NCBI GenBank assembly: GCA_932521025.1
Contig: OW051470.1
Coordinates: 3,148,501 to 3,212,500 of the forward strand
DNA from: Oscheius onirici
Taxonomy: Eukaryota; Nematoda; Chromadorea; Rhabditida; Rhabditidae
Direction of reading: 5' to 3'
DNA length: 64,000 nt
This document shows, one piece after another, positions 22,682-31,392 of the stretch; positions within the stretch are counted from its first letter, which is position 1, and every line of letters starts with the position of its first letter. Below the pieces are notes generated by a model. It did no database searches, had not been told where the DNA came from, and saw only the letters and a list, made by a program, of their open reading frames with translations. The position numbers were made by a program, and so were the translations under genes.

Positions 22682-24805
22682 TCAGTGTCGACCCTGATAC
22701 AGAGCCGACAGTTGACGAGTCACTCGTTCGACCGTCTTTTTCAGCTTGTCGAAATCGCCTGTTGCAGCTGTGGCGCGGACTCTCGTCATGGTCGTTCCGA
22801 GTCGTCTCAGGCTCCTGACGTAATCGAGACAGGTCGTATCTCCAAGAGGCGAATCGAGAGACTCCAGTCGCATTGACTCGAGACACAGTTGAAGTTCGGC
22901 GGACCTGTGGATGAGCTCTTCTCGAGTGCACGAAATTGGCAGTTGTCTTGGAGGGAGTAGAGCAGCATGTGAAGCAGGACGGGGCAGAACGTCGAACTGG
23001 CGTGTGACAGGCCTTGGACGAGACAGAACATCACATAGAGTACTGAATGTAGCACTACGGCGGTCGTCCAGAGTCGCGACAGCTGTCTTTTTGGGAGGAG
23101 GCGATCCGACATCTGCTGTAGACGAGTTTCGCTTCCTGGGCGAGCTGGCAGAAAAGCTGCCGAGCTGAAGACGTCCTTTATTTGGAGTAGAAGAACCGCT
23201 AGTTTCGGGAGTACTCGTGGCCAATGGCTCGCTGAGAGACGAAGACGAGCTGCTCGGCTACTGAGCGAGCTGCTCCATGGAAGACGAGTTGCTCCATGGC
23301 TCCTTCTGGGCAATTTGAGCGGAAAATGCCTCCTCCTTGACCGTGTCGTTGTGCCAGTCAAAAGACTCGTCCTCTTCTTCCTCCTCTTCTTCTTCCTCCA
23401 CATTCTCTTCTTTCATCTGTCGCTCCTGCTCGTCCACGTAGTCGTAGTAGTCCTCTGGAAATTCGATGGCCGACAGGAACAGGACATCACGGCTGGATAT
23501 TTGACGCGGATGAGACGGCAAAAATGCGGGACAGGATTCGGCTCGCTGAAAGAGGTTTAAAATTGGGAATATCTGAAAAGAGCTTACTCTTGGCCAGAAC
23601 TGCTGGGGACCTCTTGTAGCAGTGGCGTCTGATTCTTTCGTATCGTCCTGACGATCCAGATTGGCTGGTCCAGAAGATCCATCAGCAGCTGGGGGCCCTG
23701 CCATCTCTCCGTCCTCCTCATCCCAGTCATCGGCTCCAGATTGCAGCTTGTTCTCGTCGTTTTCGGCCAACTTGAACAGCTGCGGAGTCGGTATGGTTCC
23801 AGGAGCAGACATCTCAGCAGCCGGGGTCCCTGCCATCTCTTTCAGCTCCTCATCCCAGTCATCGGCACCAGTCAGCTTCTCCTCCACGTTTTCGGCCATG
23901 GGGGGTCGCTGCTGAACCGGTAAGGCGTCGCATTCCGTGACCGTGTCCTCGTCGTCGTCCATCATGTAGTCGTAGATGCGACGCGGCTCCAGTCCCGGTG
24001 GGTAGAGTCCGGGAGGCGGGAAGACTCGGCCATCCGTACTCATGACGCTGCTGTTTGGCTGCAATAGTATCATTGAACAATTGTTTTTGAGTTAGAATGT
24101 CTCGGTTTCTTTTCTTTAACTTATTTGCTCATTTTCAGATATCGGGTCATTTTCTGGATCTAGAGAAAAGTGCGGATGCTTCGACAACTACGGACACTCC
24201 CTATGGACTATCCTACCGGTAAATTTTCATTTTGCAGTTGTTCCGAAAACTCTCAATTCTTGGTTTTTGAACGATTACTTTCAGAATTACTTTCTTCGAA
24301 GGCCACTGATCTGTAGGAGAAGCTGGGATCCGGAAAGGAAGAAACTCTTCACAACGATTAGGTTTTCAAATTTCATTGGTAATTCGGGTAGTTTGATCCC
24401 AATCAGTGTCACTTGAAGTCAGTGTTTTCGTCTTCTGGTTGAAGTTCAACCTTTTTTCGGACAGTCTAAGGGGCAAAAAGAACAGTATAGTACGGTTACT
24501 AACTGTTTATGATCAGAACTGGACAAAACGAGAAATCGGGGAGAGGAGTTTCTACTCCTACATACAATTTACGAAAAGCTCAAACAAAATACCTGGCTTG
24601 GGCGAATACCGGCTTCCTGGAAGTAGCGATCCAGGGCCGGATCCTCATCCACAATGGAGGTGGGCAGAGCGGCGAGTCGCTCATCCTCTTCTTTCCTGAC
24701 CGGCGAAGACGGGGGCGGCGGGGTTGGCGCGCGCTCGGCTCCTCTCTTGCGGCGATTCTTCAGGGCTTTGACGGCTTTGACGGCGTTCGCAATTTTACTG
24801 AACAT
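22682..24805 (-). CDS. Acidic Ser/Pro-rich protein, multi-exon, unknown
   Basis: The probable first exon (about 24805-24590) starts MFSKIANAVKAVKALKNRRK, then a PTPPPPSSP stretch. At least one middle exon near 24270-24330 is uncertain. The main body (about 24073-22682) contains MDDDEDTVTE, two copies of the tandem motif GADDWDEE with MAGxPAA (about 70 residues apart), a run of about 13 glutamates, then a Ser/Pro/Lys-rich segment and a helical tail. A 42-nt intron (GTAAGC...TTTCAG at about 23545-23590) splits it. An in-frame TAG at 23258-23260 separates two long frames; it is removed if a 36-nt GT-AG intron there is spliced (see findings). No catalytic domain is seen. The composition suggests a nuclear or scaffold protein, but this is only inference. 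Confidence 0.5.
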
Positions 24806-26640
24806 GAAAAATTAGAGAGACAAAAAATAACAACATACCTGAACATCTCGACAATACTACAAAGGGTTATTAAAAATCCTTTTAAAGATCTCAAAAATAC
24901 TTTCATAAAAAGTAAAGTTTTGCTAAAAAAAAATCCTCACAAAAAACTCAAAACTCGACTTGTCAGAAACTTTCACTTAGAGACAAGACTTAGTTTCCGC
25001 TTGTCGCACCTTTTGGAATGTCCACTCCCTGAATAGGCATTCAAGTTACGTCTTCTTTTTAATGTGTCCATCTTTCGCTTCTTTTTCCAAAACTGATAGA
25101 CAACCCGAGAGTTTCTCTGAGTATTTCTTTATTTCAACTTTCAGAGCACTGGTCGAGAAGATGGAGGAACGGAGGCAAAATGACGGACGTTTGGAAGATC
25201 CTCTCCTTTCCGATGTCTTTCGGGAACAACGAAACGACGAAGCAGCTGACTCTCGAAGAAACTGCCATCGCGAAACAAAAGGACCATTTCTGGAGATTGA
25301 GGGACAAAAATTTGAGAAATTGCCAAATTTTAGGAAAATTTGACCATTGAGCAGAATCGAGAGCTGTTTGGCCTGATTTTGACCGTGGATGGTCTATCGT
25401 CCTGTCAGTGGATAGAAGTGTGCGAAGAGACAAATTGTAAGGATTTGAAGGAAGTCATGTTTTTTTCCTAATGTTGATGAACAAGCCAAGTCAGAAAGAG
25501 AAGATTGCGATTTTGACGATAAATCTTGACCGAGACCGATGTTCTCCTGAAAGCGGCAAAAGGCGGAAACGGAGGGACGATACGATTTCTGCACAATCAA
25601 GCACAAAATTTTGTGAGAAAGATAAGTTTGAGGGGAGGAAAACTGCTGCAACAAGACGAAACTTTATGAGGGCCGATTAAATTGCGATATGCTGTTGGAC
25701 GAGCTGAATCGCTGGACAGCCTGCAGATGGACGAGGAAAGGTCAGAGAGAAAGCTTTTTTCTCAGCCAATCTCTGCATATCATTATGCTGCTTCTTGTGA
25801 CTTTTCTTCCAGCTACACAGCTGGCTTCTCATGTTTGTTTTGGCTCGGTGTGGAGCCTCCTTGGACCCGTGGCTAGTACACAACAGTGTCCTTGGAGGTC
25901 TCCTAACCAATAGGTCTTTCAGGGCTCCCCAATGTCACTTGGCCCATGACGTTCTCTGATTATCCCTTTTCTTTACCCCTGCGCTTCCCCACCCCCGCGA
26001 GATTCAGCCTAATCTCACCGTCGCCGCAGGACACTGGCAGAAGTGCACAACGCAGAAACGACACGACGACAATTCCGCATTGGTAATATCCAATTTCCGA
26101 TCAAATCAAACGAAGAAAAACCGCTAAAACGAGAGTTTTGGAGACCGGGGATATTTCGATGTGTGCACTTACTATTAGACTAACCTAAACGCTGGATACA
26201 CTGCAGCAGGACAATGAAATAGAGCTCGTCGTTAGATGCGAAAATGGAGACGGAAAGACAGCATTTACGGACGGTGTCATGCCCAATTTTCAGCCGGAAT
26301 CGTTATGTTCTCATCAAATGTGGGTAGGCAAGCCGGATAGCTGGAAGAACCAGAGCAAACGAGGTACTGGTAGAGACTGACCAATGCTGGTCTATTGTAA
26401 GGGATAGCCGGCCAGTCTGTCCCCAGTCAGGCGAGTTGCCCGCTGGGGTTCCGACTGGTGACTGTAACAGTGAGCAAAGTTTAAACTGTTCGTAAACGTA
26501 AATTGTACGGCGGTGTCTTCGTAGACTGAGAGAAGGTCGCTCTGGTACTGGATCGTCCTGTCACGTTCTGGACAGAAAGTCACAGTCTGGAGTCTTTCCG
26601 ACCTCCGGGTACTCGGTCGGAACAAGGGCATCTGAAGCTA
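24806..26640 (+). other. Exon-like fragments, possible decayed or unresolved gene
   Basis: Several + strand stretches look coding but could not be joined with confidence. About 25150-25300 contains TKQLTLEETAIAKQKDHFW. About 25331-25470 begins after TTTTAG with ENLTIEQNRELFGLILTVDG and contains three cysteines. About 25686-25913 contains DELNRWTACRWTRKG. About 26190-26385 contains LQQDNEIELVVRCENGDGK. No known domain emerges. They may be exons of one fast-evolving gene or a pseudogene. Confidence 0.3.
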
Positions 26641-26868
26641 CAGGCTCACATTCTCAAAGGCCTTCTTTCCGATCGCATCGAAGTCGTCAAATTGGCCTGG
26701 AGTTCTTTCAGGATCACTAGCTACTGCAGCTTCCTCTTCGAGCTCTTCTTCGACATCTTCGTGGAACTTTTGGCTTCTACAAGGATGGCACCGCCCTTCC
26801 AGGGTTAAATATTCCTTGTCTTCTAGTATCACTTCTTTCTTGGACCTCCGATTTTGGCCTAACTTCAA
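26641..26868 (-). pseudogene. Acidic terminal-exon fragment cut by foldback element
   Basis: A minus-strand frame ends FDDFDAIGKKAFENVSL at a stop at about 26638-26640. Upstream it is rich in Glu (VEEELEEEAAVA) and contains CHPC. It is open up to the edge of the foldback element that starts at 26846, and no upstream exon was found beyond that element. Probably the 3' end of a disrupted gene. Confidence 0.35.
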
Positions 26869-27361
26869 CTCATCATATCTCGGTCATCTTTTAACCTTTT
26901 TCAATTTTTCAAAATGAGTTGGAAAGCCCTTGGTCTGATCTGAAAAGTCATAGAACATGCCAAAACGGATAAACGTTGTCTTCAATGAGTACCGAGGACG
27001 AAAGGTATGGTCTCATTTGCAAACAGACCAATGACAATTTTGGTCCCGGAATATGACTTTTTTTGTTCACTGATATGCTCATTGTAACTAACACAATGGA
27101 TATTCTTTGGCTAAATATTGTACAAGTTAAAAACATAGAAGTGAAAAAAATCATATTCCGTGAACAAAGGGTCATTGGTATGTTTGAAAATGAGACCATA
27201 ACTTTGCGGCCTCGGTACCCATTGAAGACAACTTTTACCCATTTAGACGTGTTCTGTGACTATTTAGAACTCGTAAATCCCTTTCCAACGCATTTTGAAT
27301 GTTTTAATTTTATTCATAAACGGCCGAGTTATGATGCCCGCAAAGTAGGCCAAAATCGGAG
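26846..27361. repeat. Foldback element F1, copy 1 (about 516 bp)
   Basis: The left end CTCCGATTTTGGCCTA... (with CATATCTCGGTCAT) pairs with the right end, which closes TAGGCCAAAATCGGAG. The two arms of about 200-250 bp fold over nearly the whole length. The centre (about 26975-27225) is almost identical, in reverse orientation, to 48865-49115. Short frames inside are mirror translations of the palindrome, not genes. Confidence 0.85.
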
Positions 27362-27672
27362 TTTGCGAAACATTTTTCTCAAGGATGGCTGAACGGCTTG
27401 GTCTGAAACTTGGCGCGGTAATTGGTACCACCTAGGTACATGCCCTACACAGGGAATTAGTTTGATTCCTTTATCTAGGAAGGCTGGGATATAGGTAGGG
27501 TGCACGAAGGGCCTTGGTTCAAAACTCTGCCAAAACTCGTAGATACCAACTCGAGGTCTGATTTTTTGGCACAACATTGCCCAAACGTAGAGAAATGAAG
27601 CCCAGAAAGCCGATTGTCAATATCTCATGCAGAAAAAAAGTTACAGCCAAGAGGGTCATTAATTATTAGCAG

Positions 27673-27956
27673 GACTGTAGAACAGGAAAGGCTCAGTGAA
27701 AATTTTTCAAGAAACGCGACTTCGAAAATCTTCGCTCTTCCCCATGATGGGGTATCATGGAACAAAAAAATCAACTCCATTGTATTGAGCAGAAAACGCG
27801 CGAATTAAACCAGAAGGCTATGAAAAGTTCTCTAGAAGCGAAATCGTCCATAACGACAAGAGTTACTTTTCGATCCATGATACCTTCATGGTAAAGAGTG
27901 CCGATTTTCGAAGTCGAGTTTCTCGAAAAATTTTCACTGGGTTTTTTTCTGTTCTA
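27673..27956. repeat. Foldback element F2
   Basis: The left arm AGAACAGGAAAGGCTCAGTG with AAAATTTTTC and GACTTCGAAAATC returns as its reverse complement at about 27878-27956. The inner part includes CCATGATGGGGTATCATGGA against a diverged mirror. Arms are about 80 bp and the loop about 115 bp. Outer limits are uncertain and it may extend to about 27600 and 28050. Confidence 0.65.
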
Positions 27957-28639
27957 TATATGATTATGTAGCCCAGATTAGGCTCTTTCAGGGTGAATCG
28001 ACCGATTTGTTCAATTCGATGTAATAAGCGCTGTGCAAGCCTCTGAAGTTGGCCACTTTCGAAAGTTTGACCCTCTGCAGCTCAGCGAGAAAAAATTTGT
28101 GAGGAATCGGCTCTCGGCTGGCTACCTTATTTGTTACCGGCAACAAAACTACGTTGATAGTTTCCTATAATATACTGTGTGACGCCAGCGCTGACAAAAC
28201 TATCGATTTAAATTTCAGCTTTTGGAGTGGTGCTCGAAAATTTTCAGCTGAGGTTTCTGAGCTTTATACACCATCAAATAGAGCTAACTTAGCCCTTTTT
28301 CTAAAAAAAGAAAACCTGATTTGGTTGAAAGACAAAAAAAAAGAAGAAAAGTATCGATACTTATGCTCCTTCCTGATACCTCGTTTTCTCGGAAATTTCT
28401 GCAGTTTCACGCCAATTTTGTTCTTCTAGCAACAAAAGAAGCAACAATGGTCAAGAACGATGACATACAAATTCGTAAATCACAGAAAAAATCCTTGATT
28501 TCCGAGAATCAGTTTTTTCGCCAGGTTTAATGTTCTGCTATCACCAAACAAGAAGATCATGACCTTTAGGGGTTAAAGCGGGCCTACCTCTACCACCCTT
28601 TTGAATTTGGCGCCGAAAATTCAGCGCAAGCGCGGCGAC

Positions 28640-28722
28640 GGTGCCCCACTGGCGCAGTGGGTAAAGCGTTTGATGCTTATAATTTTGAAGTCTCGGGTTC
28701 GATTCCTTAATATGATCTTCGG
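28640..28722 (+). repeat. tRNA-like segment (SINE-type, A and B boxes)
   Basis: Contains an A-box-like TGGCGCAGTGGGTAAAGCG and a perfect B-box GGTTCGATTCC about 35 nt further on. The acceptor stem does not pair and the anticodon arm (around TTATAAT) is poor, so it is not a functional tRNA. Best read as the head of a tRNA-derived SINE inserted in the MITE copy. Confidence 0.6.
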
Positions 28723-28892
28723 TTTTTATGAATAAATTTATGACCAAATTGCTTTTTTTTTCACACATAATAAACCTCTTTCAACTGATTTTCAACACTT
28801 TTTTTTGTGTTCTGATGAATAAAGTCGTCTAAAGCGAAGTAGTTCATCAACTAACTGTTGAAGCATTATTGAATTCAAAAACAAAACTATTC

Positions 28893-28982
28893 CCCTCACT
28901 GGGGGAATCGAACTTGGCCCATGATTAGATTCGTAGGCGGCGCACTTATCCACTGCGCCATTCCGTGCACGCGGCGCCACCG
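28893..28982 (-). repeat. tRNA-like segment (SINE-type), minus strand
   Basis: On the minus strand TGGCGCAGTGGATAAGTGCG (A box) is followed about 40 nt later by AGTTCGATTCCCC (B box). The A box is nearly the same as in 28640-28722, so both come from the same or closely related tRNA-derived families in opposite orientation. There is no complete cloverleaf. Confidence 0.55.
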
Positions 28983-29335
28983 CTTCTGTCGGACTCATGA
29001 TCTGCGCTAATCAACTAATACATGGAGATAATCAACAGTAGGGGGAGGCTCGCTTTAAAGTAGACTCTGCCAGAACTTTCGGACTTTATCAAAAGCTATG
29101 AAGGACAAAACAATCCCTTATATTGCTCGCACGTGTTCTCCTTACACGTTTACTACAAGAGTGGTATGTGTGCTACATTATCATTTTGATAATAGGTAAA
29201 ATATACGGAAACACTAGAAAGAAAGCCGCAAATTCCAGCCGAACAGAAATTCCCTAAACTAATTTTCAGCTGTTTGAATTCGCGGGCAAAATGCCCGCGA
29301 ACATCCGCGATTTGGTTGTTTTTTTGTGAACAGAC

Positions 29336-29514
29336 TAGGGTCTGCTCACAAAGAAGAGGGATCACCGTAAGATTTTAGCTCTTCCCTTCGAAATCCAATT
29401 AGCACACACCTTTCGAATTTGTTGGCTTAGTATCCAATGTTTACGTGCTAAGTGGGTCTCGAAGGGAAGAGCTAAAATCTTACAGTAATCTCTCTTCTTT
29501 TTGAACAGACCATA
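29336..29514. repeat. Foldback MITE, relative of 1002-1221
   Basis: Shares GATTTTAGCTCTTCCCTTCG, the internal TTTCGAATTTGTTGGCTTAG with ATCCAATGTTT-like text, and the GAACAGACCATA end with 1002-1221. The left end is degraded (GGGTCTGCTCAC). It sits directly against the MITE ending at 29337. Confidence 0.8.
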
Positions 29515-29659
29515 TACCCGTGTCAGGGATGGCAAACGGGCCGCGTTGTAAACAGCATGCACTCGGCCCGCTTGGACATTTTTGAATTATTTTTGGCGGG
29601 AAAATTTATTTTTGTAAAAATAAGGTTTTTAGTGTATTTTCGCGTCGGGAACCCATTTT

Positions 29660-29970
29660 TTGCCCATTCCAAAAAATTGGTGCATAATTCAAACCGGCCG
29701 CCAAGAATTTCGCGGGAATGTGAACGCAGAAAATTCAATTGGGAAATTGTTAGTTTTGCATTCATCGTTTCTTGGCCGATTTTTGCTCGTTTTCTGTTAA
29801 AGAATAGTAGAATGTACACATGACTGCGCGAAGAAAGTAACTATTCAGATTATTATCGGCTACATAAAAAAATAGCTAAGCTGGAAAAGATGAGGTATAT
29901 TTTTGAGCGTTTGAATTCCCGCGAATTTCTTGGCGGGCTGGTTTAAATTATGCACCATTTTTTTTTAAAT
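29660..29970. repeat. Foldback element F3 (about 310 bp)
   Basis: The left arm AATTGGTGCATAATTCAAAC then CGCCAAGAATTTCGCGGGAA pairs with the right-arm TTCCCGCGAATTTCTTGGCG...AAATTATGCACCATT at 29909-29967. Arms are about 60 bp. Termini differ from the TGTTCA group. Non-coding. Confidence 0.75.
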
Positions 29971-29982
29971 CGACTATACTTT

Positions 29983-30155
29983 TATGGTTTGTTCAAAAAA
30001 AAAAGAGAGCTCGACCATAACCCACTTAATTCGCTGCGAGACCGGAATAACAACAGAAAACTTAGCTGAGTATTCTATGTTTCCATGTTATAAGGGTCTC
30101 GCGCGGAAATAAATGGGTTACGGTCTAGCTCTCTTTTTTTTTTGAACAAACCATA
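29983..30155. repeat. Foldback MITE, TATGGTTTGTTC termini
   Basis: The ends TATGGTTTGTTCAAAAAAAA and its reverse complement enclose arms with AGAGCTCGACC.TAACCCA and a central loop with GAGTATTCTATGTTTCCATG. This is a distant relative of 1002-1221: same termini, same layout (GAGACC near the loop) and different stem sequence. Confidence 0.8.
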
Positions 30156-30299
30156 GCATCTTTATTTGCCTTATATTCGAACGCAGCATGGTCGATTACC
30201 CTTAAAAAACGTCATTATAAAAGATTTTTGAAAACATATTCGGCTTCGGCATAAAAAATAACCCTAGGAAAAATTTAGCGAAAGAACTTACCGAGAAAA

Positions 30300-30395
30300 A
30301 AATTTGGGATGGAATCGAACCCGGGTGTCTCGGCGTCCAAACCCTTACGCGTTAGCGTGGCAACAGGCCAGCCACAGACAGACACCGTTGCGCTT
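30300..30395 (-). repeat. tRNA-like segment upstream of the RING gene
   Basis: The minus strand carries a clear B box GGGTTCGATTCCATCC. About 60 nt upstream of it is a GTGGCTGGCCTGTTG A-box-like stretch. It is too long between boxes for a normal tRNA and has no convincing acceptor stem. Probably a SINE head. Confidence 0.45.
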
Positions 30396-30498
30396 TAGTG
30401 TTATAGAGATATTTTGACAACGCAGCCGTTTTCTTTCTTAGTTTGTGCCTTTTAAAATTTGCTTTTCTCTCAAAATTACGCACTAATTTCTTTCAGAA

Positions 30499-31290
30499 AT
30501 GGCATCATACTTCCACTGTATGACCTGCTTAGAATTCTTCTCGCAAGACAACAAATTCTACATTTCACAGTGCTCCCATATCGCGTGTATGAAATGTGTC
30601 GAAAAAGGTCGGATCTTACTTCATTTCTGTCTTCAGTGTAATTTTTAGGAGCCTTCACTCTGCACTGCAAGATGTGCAAGAAGGAAAACCCACAGATTCA
30701 AGAAGTGTCGGGAGCGATGAAGAAGGAGTACAGAGAGCTGTTCACACCGATGGCTGAGACCGTGAAAGTCGGCGCCCAATCCTTGACGCAGGTTCTTCAA
30801 TTCCAGCATGCACAGAGAAACCATCTCATCTGTCAGCTGTACACCAGGGTTTGCTTGTTCTCTTTTTTGTTGAAAACAGTTTTTAGTTTGAGAATTTCGA
30901 AAAGATGCGCAACTTTTGCGAGGAGACGGTGAAGAAGAAAAACCAATACAAGAAGTAGGTCTTTTTTTTATGATTGTTTAAAAAGATGATTTCAGTCAGA
31001 TAATCCAACTCCAGCAGTACAATAAAAAGGCGAAGGAGTATATTCAAAGTCTCCAGGGGAAAACCAAGCAACAGCAGCAGAACCATGTCGAAACGTCGAA
31101 TAATAATAATATGAAGTATGCTTATTCTCGAGAACAATTTCAACTACAACTTTCAGTCTCACTGCGATGACCCACGATCCGTTCCGTACTCCTGCGCCTC
31201 CTGGTTCCTCCGCATCTCGCAGTTTTATTACCTCAACTCCATGCGTTACCTCAGTTTTATTACCTCAGCTCCACTCGTCCTCTTTGTAAT
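30499..31290 (+). CDS. RNF212/ZHP-3-type RING protein (meiotic crossover factor)
   Basis: Five exons: 30499-30607, 30649-30848, 30887-30954, 30996-31115 and 31157-31290, giving about 209 residues, with introns of 38-41 nt. The N-terminus holds a RING with FHCMTC, then QCSHIACMKC, then LHCKMC, i.e. C-x2-C...C-x-H-x3-C-x2-C...C-x2-C. A coiled-coil region with repeated Gln (KTKQQQQ) follows, then a Ser/Thr/Pro-rich tail with PFRTPAPPGS. This layout matches the Zip3/RNF212/ZHP/Vilya family, SUMO- or ubiquitin-ligase-like proteins that mark crossover sites on the synaptonemal complex. The ATG lies two bases after TTTCAG. The gene is tail-to-tail with zw10 (102 bp apart), with an AATAAA at about 31316. 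Confidence 0.8.
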
Positions 31291-31392
31291 TCGTTGTTAT
31301 TGTTACCTTTGTAAGAATAAAATTAGTCAGTCTGATGGTAAAACTTTATTCAAAACCAGTAAAGGAGATACAAAACCCGTTTTTAAGCACAT

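Larger units (their letters stand above)
28400..29337 (-). repeat. Rearranged second copy of the 6295-6880 MITE
   Basis: Reverse-complement matches to 6480-6790 occur in two blocks: about 28400-28560 (AGAACAC-rich part, CTATCACCAAACAAGAAG) and about 29050-29337 (ACAAAACAATCCCTTATATT and the full GCGGGCAAAATGCCCGCGAA end). Between them lies about 490 bp of unrelated DNA containing two tRNA-like segments, so the copy was split by later insertions. Its end at 29337 abuts the next MITE. Confidence 0.75.

Noticed and set aside
22807-23403. 198-codon minus frame overlapping the acidic gene
   Set aside because: Arg/Leu-rich shadow frame of the true Ser/Pro/Glu-rich frame; the latter has the consistent composition and exon joins.
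26948-27392. Overlapping frames of 83 and 109 codons on opposite strands
   Set aside because: They are mirror translations of the foldback palindrome and recur in reverse at 48780-49137; not proteins.
28640-28722. Functional tRNA gene
   Set aside because: A and B boxes are good but the acceptor stem does not pair and the anticodon arm is poor; same for 28893-28982, 30300-30395 and 62085-62330.
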